DNA from: Terrimesophilobacter sp044464485
GTDB taxonomy: Bacteria > Actinomycetota > Actinomycetes > Actinomycetales > Microbacteriaceae
Assembly (NCBI GenBank): GCA_044464485.1
Contig: JBIQLG010000012.1
Location: 1-64,000, forward strand
Direction of reading: 5' to 3'
Length of the DNA stretch: 64,000 nt
Below the pieces are notes generated by a model. It had not been told where the DNA came from, did not search any database, and saw only the letters and a list, made by a program, of their open reading frames with translations. The position numbers and the translations under genes are program-made. Below, piece after piece: positions 51,623-61,864 of this stretch; position 1 is the stretch's first letter; every line of letters begins with the position of its first letter.

Positions 51623-52804
51623 ATGTCCTCGCCGACCGTCGCCGTCGTAGTAGTGGCAGCGGGCAGTGGTTTGCGTCTTGGCGAGCCTGGTCCGAAAGCA
51701 TTCGTGCCGATCGCCGGCAGAACAATCCTCGAACGCGCACTCGATGAAGTCTTTGCGGTCCTGCCGCAACCGGAGATCGTGGTCGTCGCACCCGCTGATC
51801 GGGTTGACGAGGCGAATCGTCTGATGGCGAAGCGACCCGTTACGGTCGTTGCTGGCGCGGAAACCCGCCAGCGGTCCGTTGCGTGCGGTGTGCGCGCGCT
51901 CAGCGCCGAAGTCGAGATCGTGCTCGTTCACGATGCCGCCCGAGCATTCGCTCCCGCCGCGCAGTTCGAGCAGATCATCGCGTCGGTCAGGGCTACCGGT
52001 TCCGGAGTGGTGCCGGGCGTCCCCATGGTCAATACGGTCAAGCGCGTGGACGCGAGCGGTCTCGTCGTCGAGGAGCTTGATCGCAGCGAACTGCGCGAAA
52101 TTCAAACGCCACAGGGGTTTCCCCGTGCCGCGTTCGTCGCGGCGCACGAGGCTGCCACCGCGGAGTTTACGGATGATGCGGCCCTTTTCGCCGCCGCGGG
52201 ACACGCGGTCTCGGTCATCGACGGGGATCCTCTCGCCTTCAAAATCACAACGCCGTGGGACCTGCGGCGAGCCGGGCAACTCGCGGGAGCCGCCACCCGT
52301 AACACGCGCGTGGGAATCGGCGTCGACGTTCACGCGTTTGCTGCGCAGGATTCGACGGCCACTGAAGGGTCCGGCGTCGAACGCGTGCCCCTGTGGCTCG
52401 GCGGCGTGCACTGGCCAGGCGAAGTGGGGCTTTCCGCGCACAGCGACGGCGATGCCATTTGCCACGCGATGTGCGACGCACTGCTGTCTGCGGCGGGCCT
52501 TGGCGATCTCGGAAGCCGGTTCGGCACCGATCGCAGCGGGTTCGCCGGAGCACGAGGAGCCGTCTTCGTTGAGGAGACGATGCGCCTGATCACGGATGCG
52601 GGTTTTCGCGTGGACAACATCGCCGTCCACGTGGTCGCGGCGACGCCGAAAATCGGCCCGCGCCGACGGGAAATTGAGCACGTCCTGAGTGCGCTGGTCG
52701 GTGCACCGGTCAGCGTGGGCGCGACGACATCCGACGGTCTGGGTTTTGTCGGCCGCGCGGAAGGCATCGCGGTGTTTGCCACATGCCAGCTCAGTTCAGC
52801 GTGA
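51623..52804 (+). CDS. ispDF: Fused IspD-IspF enzyme of the MEP isoprenoid pathway
   Basis: Residues 1-230 are the cytidylyltransferase IspD (VVVAAGSGLRLGEPGPKAF, HDAARAF). Residues about 235-393 are the cyclodiphosphate synthase IspF with metal motifs GVDVHAF and LSAHSDGDAICHAMCDALL and the C-terminal TTSDGLGFVGRAEG. Both active sites look complete. The natural fusion occurs in several actinobacteria and proteobacteria. The 3' end overlaps the convergent MBL gene by 9 bp. Confidence 0.96.
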   Translation: MSSPTVAVVVVAAGSGLRLGEPGPKAFVPIAGRTILERALDEVFAVLPQPEIVVVAPADRVDEANRLMAKRPVTVVAGAETRQRSVACGVRALSAEVEIVLVHDAARAFAPAAQFEQIIASVRATGSGVVPGVPMVNTVKRVDASGLVVEELDRSELREIQTPQGFPRAAFVAAHEAATAEFTDDAALFAAAGHAVSVIDGDPLAFKITTPWDLRRAGQLAGAATRNTRVGIGVDVHAFAAQDSTATEGSGVERVPLWLGGVHWPGEVGLSAHSDGDAICHAMCDALLSAAGLGDLGSRFGTDRSGFAGARGAVFVEETMRLITDAGFRVDNIAVHVVAATPKIGPRRREIEHVLSALVGAPVSVGATTSDGLGFVGRAEGIAVFATCQLSSA

Positions 52805-53842
52805 AACGCGATCGACGTGCAGTGCGGTCTGCGAGAGCGCCGACAGCAGGGCGAGACCGGAAAGGTTGTTCCAACCCGCGGTCCAGGTGAGTCCGGAGGC
52901 GATGTCCCACACCGACGGAGCTGAGCTGCCCGCCTCGGTGGAAAGGTGCGCGGGCGCTTGCGTCGGTGCGGGCACGGCACGCTCCGAGCCGGCGGCCTCG
53001 AGCGCGAGCGCGACCTCGGCGGTTCGCGCCTCATGGTGCGCGGCGGTTTCGGCCGCGTGTTCGGCAATTCCGGTGAATCGGTATCCGTGGCCCGGCAACG
53101 CCTCGAATGCATCGAATTGTGAAACCAGGTCAAGCGATTCCAGGTAGTGCTCGATCGGATTTCCGGTCGGCGTGCCACCCAATCCGATGCCCGGAAACTG
53201 GTTCGGCAACAGCAGGTCGCCGAGGTACACGACTCCATGCAGCTCGTCGACGAGCGCGAGGTGTCCCGCAGTGTGACCGGGGGTGTGCACGACGCGCACC
53301 GAGTGACCGGAAATGCGCAGTTCCTCTCCGGATTCCAGAAGCCGGTCGGCCGTGAACGCGGGCCACCCGCTGCGCCGACGAAACGCTTCGACCAACTCGG
53401 CTCGGCGATCCTGCGGGACGCCCCACGCATCCAGTCGATCGTGCAGCGTCGAGTCTGGTGCAGGGGAAGAGAGCTCCGCGATTCCCTCCTGCTCCGCAGC
53501 GTGCAGCGCAACGCGTGCGCCGGATGCGGCCCTGATCCGCGCGGCCATGCCGAGATGATCCGGGTGCAGGTGCGTGATAGTGACGGTGGCGACATCCGCG
53601 ACACCGCGATCGAGAGCGGAGAGAGTTTCGGCCAGTCTGCTCCAGTTCTCGTCCGAATCCCAGCCGGCATCCACGAGGTGCACGGCGCCGACCGTGTCCA
53701 GCAGCAGATAAGTGAACGCGAAATGCGGCAGGGAGCCCGGTTGCCTCAACCCCACGGTGTAGAGTCCCTCTCGCACTCGTTCCAGACCGGGCACCTCATT
53801 GCTGTTGGCGGCTTCGAATTGCGCGGGACTTGTGGGATGCAT
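52796..53842 (-). CDS. Metallo-beta-lactamase-fold hydrolase
   Basis: The zinc motif THLHPDHLGMAARI (about residue 87) and later HTPGHTAGHLALVD and LPGHGYRFTG mark an active MBL-fold hydrolase; 348 residues with a helical C-terminal extension. It interrupts the conserved carD-ispDF-cysS order and is convergent with ispDF. The ATG at 53842 lies 7 bases after TACCAT on the minus strand. The substrate is unknown; glyoxalase II-like or quorum-quenching-like activities are possible. Confidence 0.85.
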   Translation of the reverse strand: MHPTSPAQFEAANSNEVPGLERVREGLYTVGLRQPGSLPHFAFTYLLLDTVGAVHLVDAGWDSDENWSRLAETLSALDRGVADVATVTITHLHPDHLGMAARIRAASGARVALHAAEQEGIAELSSPAPDSTLHDRLDAWGVPQDRRAELVEAFRRRSGWPAFTADRLLESGEELRISGHSVRVVHTPGHTAGHLALVDELHGVVYLGDLLLPNQFPGIGLGGTPTGNPIEHYLESLDLVSQFDAFEALPGHGYRFTGIAEHAAETAAHHEARTAEVALALEAAGSERAVPAPTQAPAHLSTEAGSSAPSVWDIASGLTWTAGWNNLSGLALLSALSQTALHVDRVSR

Positions 53843-53849
53843 CCTTCCG

Positions 53850-53855
53850 ATGGTA
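53850..53855 (-). promoter_or_regulatory. -10 box TACCAT for the MBL-fold gene
   Basis: On the minus strand TACCAT then seven bases then the ATG; leaderless start inferred. Confidence 0.45.
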
Positions 53856-53898
53856 GTTGAGTCCACGTCACACGAAGCTCGCGCAATGCCGGGCCAAG

Positions 53899-53904
53899 TA
53901 GGCT
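53899..53904 (+). promoter_or_regulatory. -10 box TAGGCT for cysS, leaderless start inferred
   Basis: TAGGCT then six bases then GTG at 53911; the box decides this start over the TTG at 53905 and GTG at 53917. Confidence 0.6.
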
Positions 53905-53910
53905 TTGCCT

Positions 53911-55347
53911 GTGACTGTGCGACTGTATGACTCCCGAGCCCAATCGGTGGTGGATTTTGTTCCCCTCGTCGAGGGTGAGGCGGGAATCTACGTGTGCGGT
54001 CCGACCGTTCAGTCATCGCCGCACATCGGCCACTTGCGCTCCGCGCTCGTGTACGACCTGTGGCGCCGTTGGCTCACATACCGTGGCTATCGCGTCACCC
54101 TCGTGCGCAACGTCACGGATATCGACGACAAGATTCTCGCCAGTGCGGCTGCGGAGGAGAGCGCGGGAAAGACGGGTGCTGCCGAACAGTGGTGGGCGCT
54201 CGCCTACCGCTATGAACTCGAGTTCTCCGCGGGATACGCGACACTCGGAATTCAGCCCCCGACGTACGAGCCGCGGGCAACCGCGAGCATCGGCCAGATG
54301 CATGAGCTCATCCGGCGACTCATCGATGCCGGTCACGCATACCCTGCACCGGATGACTCGGGCGACGTGTACTTCGACACCGCGTCCTGGCCGCGATACG
54401 GCGAGCTCACGCGGCAGAACCCGAAGGACATGGCTCCCGCGGCGGATGCCGATCCCTTGCCGAAGCGCGACCCACGCGACTTCGCACTGTGGAAAGGGCA
54501 CAAGCCAACGGAGCCGGAGTCCGCGAGCTGGCCATCGCCGTGGGGTGCTGGCAGACCGGGCTGGCACCTCGAGTGCTCCGCGATGGCGTCGCGGTACCTC
54601 GGCTCTCGGTTCGACATCCACGGCGGCGGTCTGGATCTCAGATTCCCGCACCACGAAAACGAGCTGGCGCAGTCGGCGGCGGCCGGCGATGAGTTTGCGA
54701 ACTACTGGGTGCACAATGGCCTCGTCAATGTCGACGGGCAGAAAATGTCGAAATCGCTCGGGAATTCGATTTACGCCGCAGAGTTCCTCGCGCAGGCCAG
54801 ACCCCTGACCGTGCGTTACTACCTCGGCTCCGCGCACTACCGTTCGACCATCGACTACCACGAGGGCGCACTCGTAGAAGCGGAGGCCGCTCTGGAGCGC
54901 ATCGAGGGTTTTCTCGCTCGCGCCGACCGCAGGCTCGAGGGCGCGCACACTTCGACAGGCGCGGCGGTCATTCCTGACGAGTTCGCTGCGGCCATGGACG
55001 ACGACCTCGCGGTGCCGCAGGCGCTCGCGGTGCTGCACGATCGGCTTCGCAGCGGCAATGCGGCGCTGGATGCCGACGACGTCGCCACTGCCGCCACCCT
55101 GCGAGGAGAAGTTTTTGCCATGACCGAGGTTTTGGGCATCAACCCGCTGGTGGCTCCGTGGGATGCCGGCGGCAGCGACTCGACCGCACCCGCGCTTGCC
55201 AGACTGGTGGAACGTCTCATCGACGATCGCAATGCCGCCCGTGCGAACAGGCAGTTTGCGGAAGCTGATCGCATTCGCGACGAGCTGGTCGGCGCAGGTA
55301 TCGTGCTCGAAGATTCGCCCACCGGAACGCATTGGAGTCTTTCGTGA
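53911..55347 (+). CDS. cysS: Cysteinyl-tRNA synthetase
   Basis: Class I signature PTVQSSPHIGHLRSALVYD (HIGH near residue 38) and KMSKS in VDGQKMSKSLGNS near 275 are present, with the zinc cysteine/histidine site WHLECSAM. The length of 478 residues and full C-terminal domain favour CysS over the related mycothiol ligase MshC (about 410). It is followed by rlmB with a 4-base overlap (GTGA). Confidence 0.95.
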   Translation: MTVRLYDSRAQSVVDFVPLVEGEAGIYVCGPTVQSSPHIGHLRSALVYDLWRRWLTYRGYRVTLVRNVTDIDDKILASAAAEESAGKTGAAEQWWALAYRYELEFSAGYATLGIQPPTYEPRATASIGQMHELIRRLIDAGHAYPAPDDSGDVYFDTASWPRYGELTRQNPKDMAPAADADPLPKRDPRDFALWKGHKPTEPESASWPSPWGAGRPGWHLECSAMASRYLGSRFDIHGGGLDLRFPHHENELAQSAAAGDEFANYWVHNGLVNVDGQKMSKSLGNSIYAAEFLAQARPLTVRYYLGSAHYRSTIDYHEGALVEAEAALERIEGFLARADRRLEGAHTSTGAAVIPDEFAAAMDDDLAVPQALAVLHDRLRSGNAALDADDVATAATLRGEVFAMTEVLGINPLVAPWDAGGSDSTAPALARLVERLIDDRNAARANRQFAEADRIRDELVGAGIVLEDSPTGTHWSLS

Positions 55348-56345
55348 AAAACCCGGCACCCCGGCACGGCCGTCCCGGCGCCGTGCGCAAAAAGAGCCGC
55401 GGACCTCAGGTGGGTTCCGGCGGTCAGGGCCGGCAGGCACTGGAAGGAAGGAAGCCGACGCCGAAGGCGGAGGATCGCCCCTACCACCCCGCGGGTAAGC
55501 GCAAGGCGGCGGCCGAGCGGTACGAAGCGGCAGGTGGCCGGCGTTCGAACGCGAAGCCTGCGGAGAAGCCTCAGCGTCACAAGCGGGCAAAGACATCCGA
55601 TGAATCGGAATTTGTGACCGGTCGCAACTCCGTTCTGGAGGCACTGCGCGCGGCGATCCCAGCCACGACTCTGTACGTCGCTTCGCGCATCGAGTACGAC
55701 GACCGCGTGAAAGAAGTCATGGGAATTGCCACCAAGCGCGGTCTGCCGATTCTTGAGGTGATGCGGCCCGAGCTCGATCGACTTGCGGGATTCGACTCCG
55801 TACATCAGGGGCTCGCACTCAAGGTGCCGCCCTACGAATACGCGCATCCCACCGAACTGCTCGACGCCATCGTTTCGCAGGGCAAGAAGCCGTTGCTGGT
55901 GGCCCTCGACGGCGTGACCGATCCGCGAAATCTCGGTGCGATCATCCGCTCGGTGGCCGCGTTCGGCGGTCAGGGTGTGATCGTTCCGCAACGTCGATCC
56001 GTGGGCATGACGGCAGCGGCGTGGAAGACGTCTGCGGGCGCGGCGGCGCGCACCCCGGTGGCGATGGCGAGCAACCTGACGCAAACGCTCAAGGCGTTCA
56101 AGGAGCGCGGCGTGTTCGTGCTCGGCCTGGATGGCAACGGGGACGTTGCGCTGCCCGGCATCACGTGGGCGACCTCGCCCCTTGTCGTCGTCGTGGGAAG
56201 CGAAGGAAAGGGTTTGTCTCGACTCGTGACCGAAACGTGCGACGCCGTGGTGTCGATTCCGATCTCCTCGGCGACCGAATCACTCAACGCGGGAATCGCG
56301 GCGAGCGTCACGCTCTACGAGATTGCGAAATTGCGCGCACAGTAG
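55344..56345 (+). CDS. rlmB: 23S rRNA 2'-O-methyltransferase RlmB (TrmH/SpoU family)
   Basis: A basic, disordered N-terminal extension of about 85 residues (RPGAVRKKSRGPQVGSGGQG) precedes the RNA-binding domain and the SPOUT domain. SPOUT motifs are DPRNLGAIIRSVAAFGG, VVVVGSEGKGLSRLV and SIPISSATESLNAGIA. It should methylate G2251-type position in 23S rRNA (family knowledge). GTG start coupled to cysS, a conserved pairing. Confidence 0.93.
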   Translation: MKNPAPRHGRPGAVRKKSRGPQVGSGGQGRQALEGRKPTPKAEDRPYHPAGKRKAAAERYEAAGGRRSNAKPAEKPQRHKRAKTSDESEFVTGRNSVLEALRAAIPATTLYVASRIEYDDRVKEVMGIATKRGLPILEVMRPELDRLAGFDSVHQGLALKVPPYEYAHPTELLDAIVSQGKKPLLVALDGVTDPRNLGAIIRSVAAFGGQGVIVPQRRSVGMTAAAWKTSAGAAARTPVAMASNLTQTLKAFKERGVFVLGLDGNGDVALPGITWATSPLVVVVGSEGKGLSRLVTETCDAVVSIPISSATESLNAGIAASVTLYEIAKLRAQ

Positions 56346-56500
56346 AGACTGCGGGAACGCTTTCGGGTGTTCGCGAGGGGGACGGCTCGATGGGCCCATG
56401 GGCGTGGACAATGATGCCGTTTGTTTCTTATGCCGCCGAACGTTCGGGCTCATGGGAGACAAGTCACGTCATGGTCCGACGGTCGCCGACCGACGGGCCC

Positions 56501-57676
56501 CTAGGCTCCGAGCGCCTGGAGGATGTCCTCGTAAATGTCGTCCACGTGCTCGAGTCCGATGGAGAGCCGCACGACGCCGCCACCCGGTTTGGCCTCCGCC
56601 GCCACGGGACGGTGGGTGAGGGATGCGGGATGTTGCGCGAGCGTGTCCACTCCACCGAGGGACACGGCGTGGCTCACGAGCCCCAGCGACTCGATGAATT
56701 TCGTGGCACCGTGATAGCCGGATGCCAGATCCAGTGACAGCATCGAACCTGGACCCTCCAGCTGCGTGCCGAGCAGCCCCTCGGGGTCCTGGCCCGGAAG
56801 GGATGGGAAGAGCACGCGGGCGAACGCCTCGTTGCCGTTGAGACGTTCGGCGAGCTCCTGGGCCGTGGCCTGTTGCGCGCGCACGCGCAGCGGCATCGTG
56901 CGCAGCCCTCGGTGCAAAAGGTACGCGCCGAACGGGTGAAGCAATCCGCCGGTCAGGGCACGGATGTGGCGCACGGGTGCTGCCCATTCGTTGTTGGTGA
57001 CGATGACGCCCCCCATGGCGTCGCCGTGGCCGCCGATGTACTTGGTCGCACTGTGGAGCACGATGGTTGCACCGTGCTCGATGGGACGCTGCAGCACGGG
57101 GGTCGCGAAGGTGTTGTCCACGAGCACGGGCACGTCTCCCGCCGCTTTCACGGCGCGCGCGATGTTCACCAACTCCAGGGTCGGGTTCGCCGGCGTCTCG
57201 ATCACGACGAGTCCGGTCTCGGGCCGGATCGCATCCGCAATCTCATCGACCGTGTGCGCCCACGTCACAGTGGTGCCGACCAGACCGTTGTCGAGTACGT
57301 GATCCGTTCCTCCGTAGAGGGGGCGCAAACCGACGATGTGCGGCTTGCCCGCAGTCACGGTGGCGAGCAACACGGCGGTGAGCGCGGCCATTCCGGTGGA
57401 GAAGGCGACCGCGGCATCCGCGCCCTCGAGGTCAGCGAGAGACTCCTCGAATCGCGCAACTCCTGGCTGCCACAGCCGCTGATACACGGCGGACTGCCCC
57501 GGCAGGAGCGTGCCCCCGGTGGCCAGGTTTTCGTACGAATCCCCACCGAGCTCGACGTTAGGCAGAGGGTTCGTGGTAGAGAGATCGATGGTGGGAACGT
57601 GGGAGCCTGACGCCTCGAGGCCCTCCATTCCTCCGTGGACGGCGCGGGTTTCCAGACGGGGTTTCGATGGCTTCAT
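56501..57676 (-). CDS. PLP-dependent trans-sulfuration enzyme (cystathionine gamma-synthase/lyase family)
   Basis: The PLP lysine motif VLHSATKYIGGHGDAMGG (about residue 205) and the N-terminal TRAVHGGMEG are typical of the Cys/Met metabolism family; 391 residues fits. The precise reaction (synthase, gamma-lyase or methionine gamma-lyase) cannot be read here. The divergent Lrp-type regulator, 99 bp away, probably controls it in response to an amino acid. Confidence 0.88.
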   Translation of the reverse strand: MKPSKPRLETRAVHGGMEGLEASGSHVPTIDLSTTNPLPNVELGGDSYENLATGGTLLPGQSAVYQRLWQPGVARFEESLADLEGADAAVAFSTGMAALTAVLLATVTAGKPHIVGLRPLYGGTDHVLDNGLVGTTVTWAHTVDEIADAIRPETGLVVIETPANPTLELVNIARAVKAAGDVPVLVDNTFATPVLQRPIEHGATIVLHSATKYIGGHGDAMGGVIVTNNEWAAPVRHIRALTGGLLHPFGAYLLHRGLRTMPLRVRAQQATAQELAERLNGNEAFARVLFPSLPGQDPEGLLGTQLEGPGSMLSLDLASGYHGATKFIESLGLVSHAVSLGGVDTLAQHPASLTHRPVAAEAKPGGGVVRLSIGLEHVDDIYEDILQALGA

Positions 57677-57775
57677 ATGACGACAGAAACAGAATCCGCG
57701 ATCGAGTTCAAGCCCACGTCACGATTCCGCGCATTTCGGTGCTGCTTTTCGAATTTCCTGCGAAGATGTGGGGTT

Positions 57776-58234
57776 ATGGATGAGATTGATCGCAGGATCC
57801 TTCGCACGCTTTCCGCCAATGCGCGCGTGTCGGGCAGTTCCCTTGCCAGAACGCTCGGGATTGCGGAATCCACGAGCTCCCTGCGCATTCGCAAACTGCA
57901 GAGAGACGGATATCTGCGCGGTTACCACGCGGACCTCAACCTGACCGCTCTCGGGCTCACGGTGCAAGCGCTCATCTCCATCCGGCTCGTCTCCATCATC
58001 CGGGAAGACGTCGAGAGTTTTCGCGATGAAGCCCCGAACTGGCCCGGTGTTCTCGGCTTGTTCCACATGGCCGGTGTCGACGACTTTCTCCTGCACGTCG
58101 CGGCACGGGATTCCAGCGAGCTGCGCGACTTTGTTCTTGAACACCTCGCGGGACATCCCGCGGTGGCCAACACCGAGACGAACCTGATCTTCGACCACGT
58201 GCCGGGACGCGGCGTGGAGCAACTGCTTGCCTAA
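57776..58234 (+). CDS. Lrp/AsnC family transcriptional regulator
   Basis: The 152-residue protein has an N-terminal winged helix (DEIDRRILRTLSANARVSGS, SLARTLGIAESTSSLRIRKL) and a C-terminal RAM ligand-binding domain. Lrp regulators often control the divergent amino-acid gene beside them, here the trans-sulfuration enzyme. The frame is open further upstream, but the ATG at 57776 gives the standard family length. Confidence 0.9.
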   Translation: MDEIDRRILRTLSANARVSGSSLARTLGIAESTSSLRIRKLQRDGYLRGYHADLNLTALGLTVQALISIRLVSIIREDVESFRDEAPNWPGVLGLFHMAGVDDFLLHVAARDSSELRDFVLEHLAGHPAVANTETNLIFDHVPGRGVEQLLA

Positions 58235-58256
58235 AGTGCAGGATTCGTGAACTCCG

Positions 58257-59536
58257 TCACACGCGATCGCGCCAGTCGTCCGCGTCGATGATCGCGATGG
58301 GCAACGTGAAAGCCCCGGTTGGCGGATCTATGACGGTGGCTTCGTCGCGTCGATGTCGAAGCACGGTGTCGATGTAGGAATTCACGGCTTCGGCGAGAGG
58401 CACGTCCCTGGCGTCGTTTTGGGAAAGAAACCAACGGTGTTCCAGCATCTGGTGGAACACTTCCGCAGGTTCCAGCTTTCCCTTGAGTTCACGCGGGATC
58501 GCCCTGATGACCGGTTCGAACACTGTCGTCAGCCACTCGTGTGCCGCGAGTTCCTCATCGGGTTCGTTGCTTGCGTACGTCGCCGTGTACGCGTCCAGGT
58601 CGTTGAGGAGCCTCCGCGCCTGGTTCTCCTGCGCGTCCAACCCGGTGAGGCGCAGCAGGCGGCGCTGGTGGTGACCAGCGTCGACCACTTTCGGCTGAAT
58701 GCGTACGCGGCTGCCGTCGGCATCCGTTTTGATCGCAAGCTCCTCAATATCGAATCCCAGATCATTGAGGCGCTCGACGCGCTCGGCGATACGCCAGCGC
58801 TCGGTGGAATCGAACGACTCGGTGCCGGTCAACTCCGCCCACAGCGTGCGATAGGCGGCGATGATGCCCGTGCTCACCTCAAGGGGGTCCGTCGCGTCGT
58901 CAAGTCGACCGCCCGCCGCGAGATCCAGCAATTCGCCCGCGATATTGATGCGCGCGATCTCCAGGTCATGCTCGCGCTGGCCGTCCGAGAGCGAGTCGTA
59001 CAGGTTGCCGGTTTCCGCATCGACGAGGTATGCGGCGAACGCGCCGGCATCCCGTCGAAACAGCGTGTTGGAGAGCGACACGTCGCCCCAGAAGAAACCG
59101 GCGATATGCAGTCGAACCAGCAGCACCGCGAGTGCGTCCACGAGCCTCGTTGCCGTATCCGGCCGCAGCGCCTGCGAGTAGAGCGCACGGTAGGGCAAGG
59201 AGAACTTGAGATGCCTGGTCACGAGAACGGATTCGAGGGGTTCGGCCTCATCGCTCGTTCGCCCCGTGATCACCGCGACGGGCTCAACGCACGGGACATC
59301 CATTTTTTGCAACGAACGAAGCAACTCGTATTCGCGGCGCGCCAGATCCTCGGAGGTCTCCTTGATCGCCACCACATACCCGCTCAAGTGCGCGAACCTG
59401 ACGAGATGCCGCGAAATACCCTTGGGCAGGGTTGCGATGAAATCTTCCGGCCAGATTTCCAGCGGCAGATTCCACGGAAGGTCGAGCAGCGTCGGGTCGG
59501 CGATGGCCGACGTAATGTTCAGCGAGCCGCTGGCGG

Positions 59537-59540
<4 letters not shown>
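58257..59540 (-). CDS. DUF4032 protein with kinase-like core
   Basis: The 427-residue product has a kinase-like core: a lysine in VVAIKETSEDLARREYELL (about residue 58), a catalytic-loop-like FFWGDVSLSNTLF near 150 and a DFG-like YLVDAETGNL near 170. A DUF4032 C-terminal domain follows. The HRD-type histidine is replaced by Trp-Gly. Relatives are annotated as lipopolysaccharide-kinase-like, but no substrate is known. Its GTG overlaps the stop of the MsiK/UgpC-type ATPase, so the two are coupled, which hints at a role linked to sugar uptake. Confidence 0.85.
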
Positions 59541-60640
<1,100 letters not shown>

Positions 60641-60883
60641 GTTCGTACAACTCCTTCACCGGCAGGTACGTGCCGGACGATCCGTAGTGAATGGATGGCG
60701 CTCGCCTCCGGGAGGGTCGCGTGTGGGTAATTATGCCACCCGTTCGGGGCGCGCGCGAACCGTATTCCGCCTCAACTGATTAGGCTGTACAGGGATTGTC
60801 CCAAGAATTCCCAGATACGCGGGCCTAAGATATGCCGATGGCCCCGGGTCAGCACAACTTTTTCGAACAACCAGAGGTGAGAT

Positions 60884-61831
60884 GTGAGTATCGGCACAGG
60901 CGACGCCAAACCGACTAAGAATCAGCGCCGCGACGCCGCCCGCGAGAAGGCGCGCAAGCTGCGTGAGGAGCAAAAGAAGAAGGAAAGAAGAAACAAGTTC
61001 CTGCTTCAGGGCGGCCTCATCGTGGTTGTTCTCGCCATCGTTGCCGCGACGGTGCTCATCATCACGAGCACGATCAAGCCGCCTGCACCCGGTCCACTCA
61101 ACATGCTGAGCGACGGCATTAAGATCGGCGCAGACCTGGATGCCGTGCGCACGCCCGCACTGCAGCCGAGTGCCGAGCCCGTGCCCTCCGCATCCAACGA
61201 CTCCGCCACGACCCTCGATATCCGCGTGTACGTGGACTACCTGTGCCCGATTTGCGGAAACTTCGAGGCCGCCAACGCCGCGCAAATCAAGAAGCTGATC
61301 GTGGATGGCGCGGCGACTCTGGAGATTCACCCGGTCGCGATCCTCGATCGCGCATCGATGGGCACGAAGTACTCGACGCGTTCGGCCAACGCTGCGGCGT
61401 GCGTGGCCAACTATTCTCCGGACAACTTCTTCGAGTTCAGTGCCCTGCTGTTCAAGCATCAGCCCAAGGAGAACTCCACGGGGCTCAGCGATGACGAGCT
61501 CATCGGTTATGCGAAGGAAGCGGGCGTCGTTTCAAAGTTCAAGGATGTCTCGGCGTGCATCAACGATCAGATATTCAAGAATTGGGTGGCGGCGGCAACC
61601 GACCGATTCACCACCAACCCGATTCCCGCCGTTTCTGAGCAGCCGCCGAGCCACGGAACGCCCACGATTTACGTGAATGGGCAGCTCTACAAGTACACGT
61701 TCGACAGCCAGACTGGTCAGTTCGACCCGAAGGAGTTTGCGGCATTCATCACGAAGGTGCTCGGTGCGAACTTCTCGGACAGCGTGACGCCATCTCCGTC
61801 GCCCGAGCCCTCCGTTTCGCCGACGCCGTAG
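60884..61831 (+). CDS. DsbA-family thioredoxin-fold protein, membrane-anchored (CPIC)
   Basis: A very basic N-terminus (KTNQRRDAAREKARKLREEQ-like, residues 10-45) precedes one membrane helix. The exported thioredoxin domain carries YLCPICGNFE near residue 120 and a cis-proline region GTPTIYVNG; it ends in a Pro/Ser tail. Likely a disulfide oxidase or isomerase in the cell envelope. GTG start with GAGGTGAG. A TAAGAT box at 60826-60831 is a likely promoter. Confidence 0.88.
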   Translation: MSIGTGDAKPTKNQRRDAAREKARKLREEQKKKERRNKFLLQGGLIVVVLAIVAATVLIITSTIKPPAPGPLNMLSDGIKIGADLDAVRTPALQPSAEPVPSASNDSATTLDIRVYVDYLCPICGNFEAANAAQIKKLIVDGAATLEIHPVAILDRASMGTKYSTRSANAAACVANYSPDNFFEFSALLFKHQPKENSTGLSDDELIGYAKEAGVVSKFKDVSACINDQIFKNWVAAATDRFTTNPIPAVSEQPPSHGTPTIYVNGQLYKYTFDSQTGQFDPKEFAAFITKVLGANFSDSVTPSPSPEPSVSPTP

Positions 61832-61851
61832 TGCGGGAACGCCGCCACTGA

Positions 61852-61857
61852 TACCGT
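61852..61857 (+). promoter_or_regulatory. -10 box TACCGT for the HTH_42 gene
   Basis: TACCGT then seven bases then GTG at 61865; leaderless start inferred. Confidence 0.5.
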
Positions 61858-61864
61858 GTAGCGC

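Noticed and set aside
57677..57775. Weak TTCG/CGAA symmetry between the trans-sulfuration gene and the Lrp gene
   Set aside because: Lrp sites are degenerate, and the repeat is too short to call an operator from one sequence.
60838..60918. 26-codon frame 6 bases after TAAGAT, overlapping the start of the CPIC protein gene
   Set aside because: The spacing fits a leaderless leader peptide, but the peptide has no feature and the box is explained as the promoter of the downstream gene, which has its own ribosome site.
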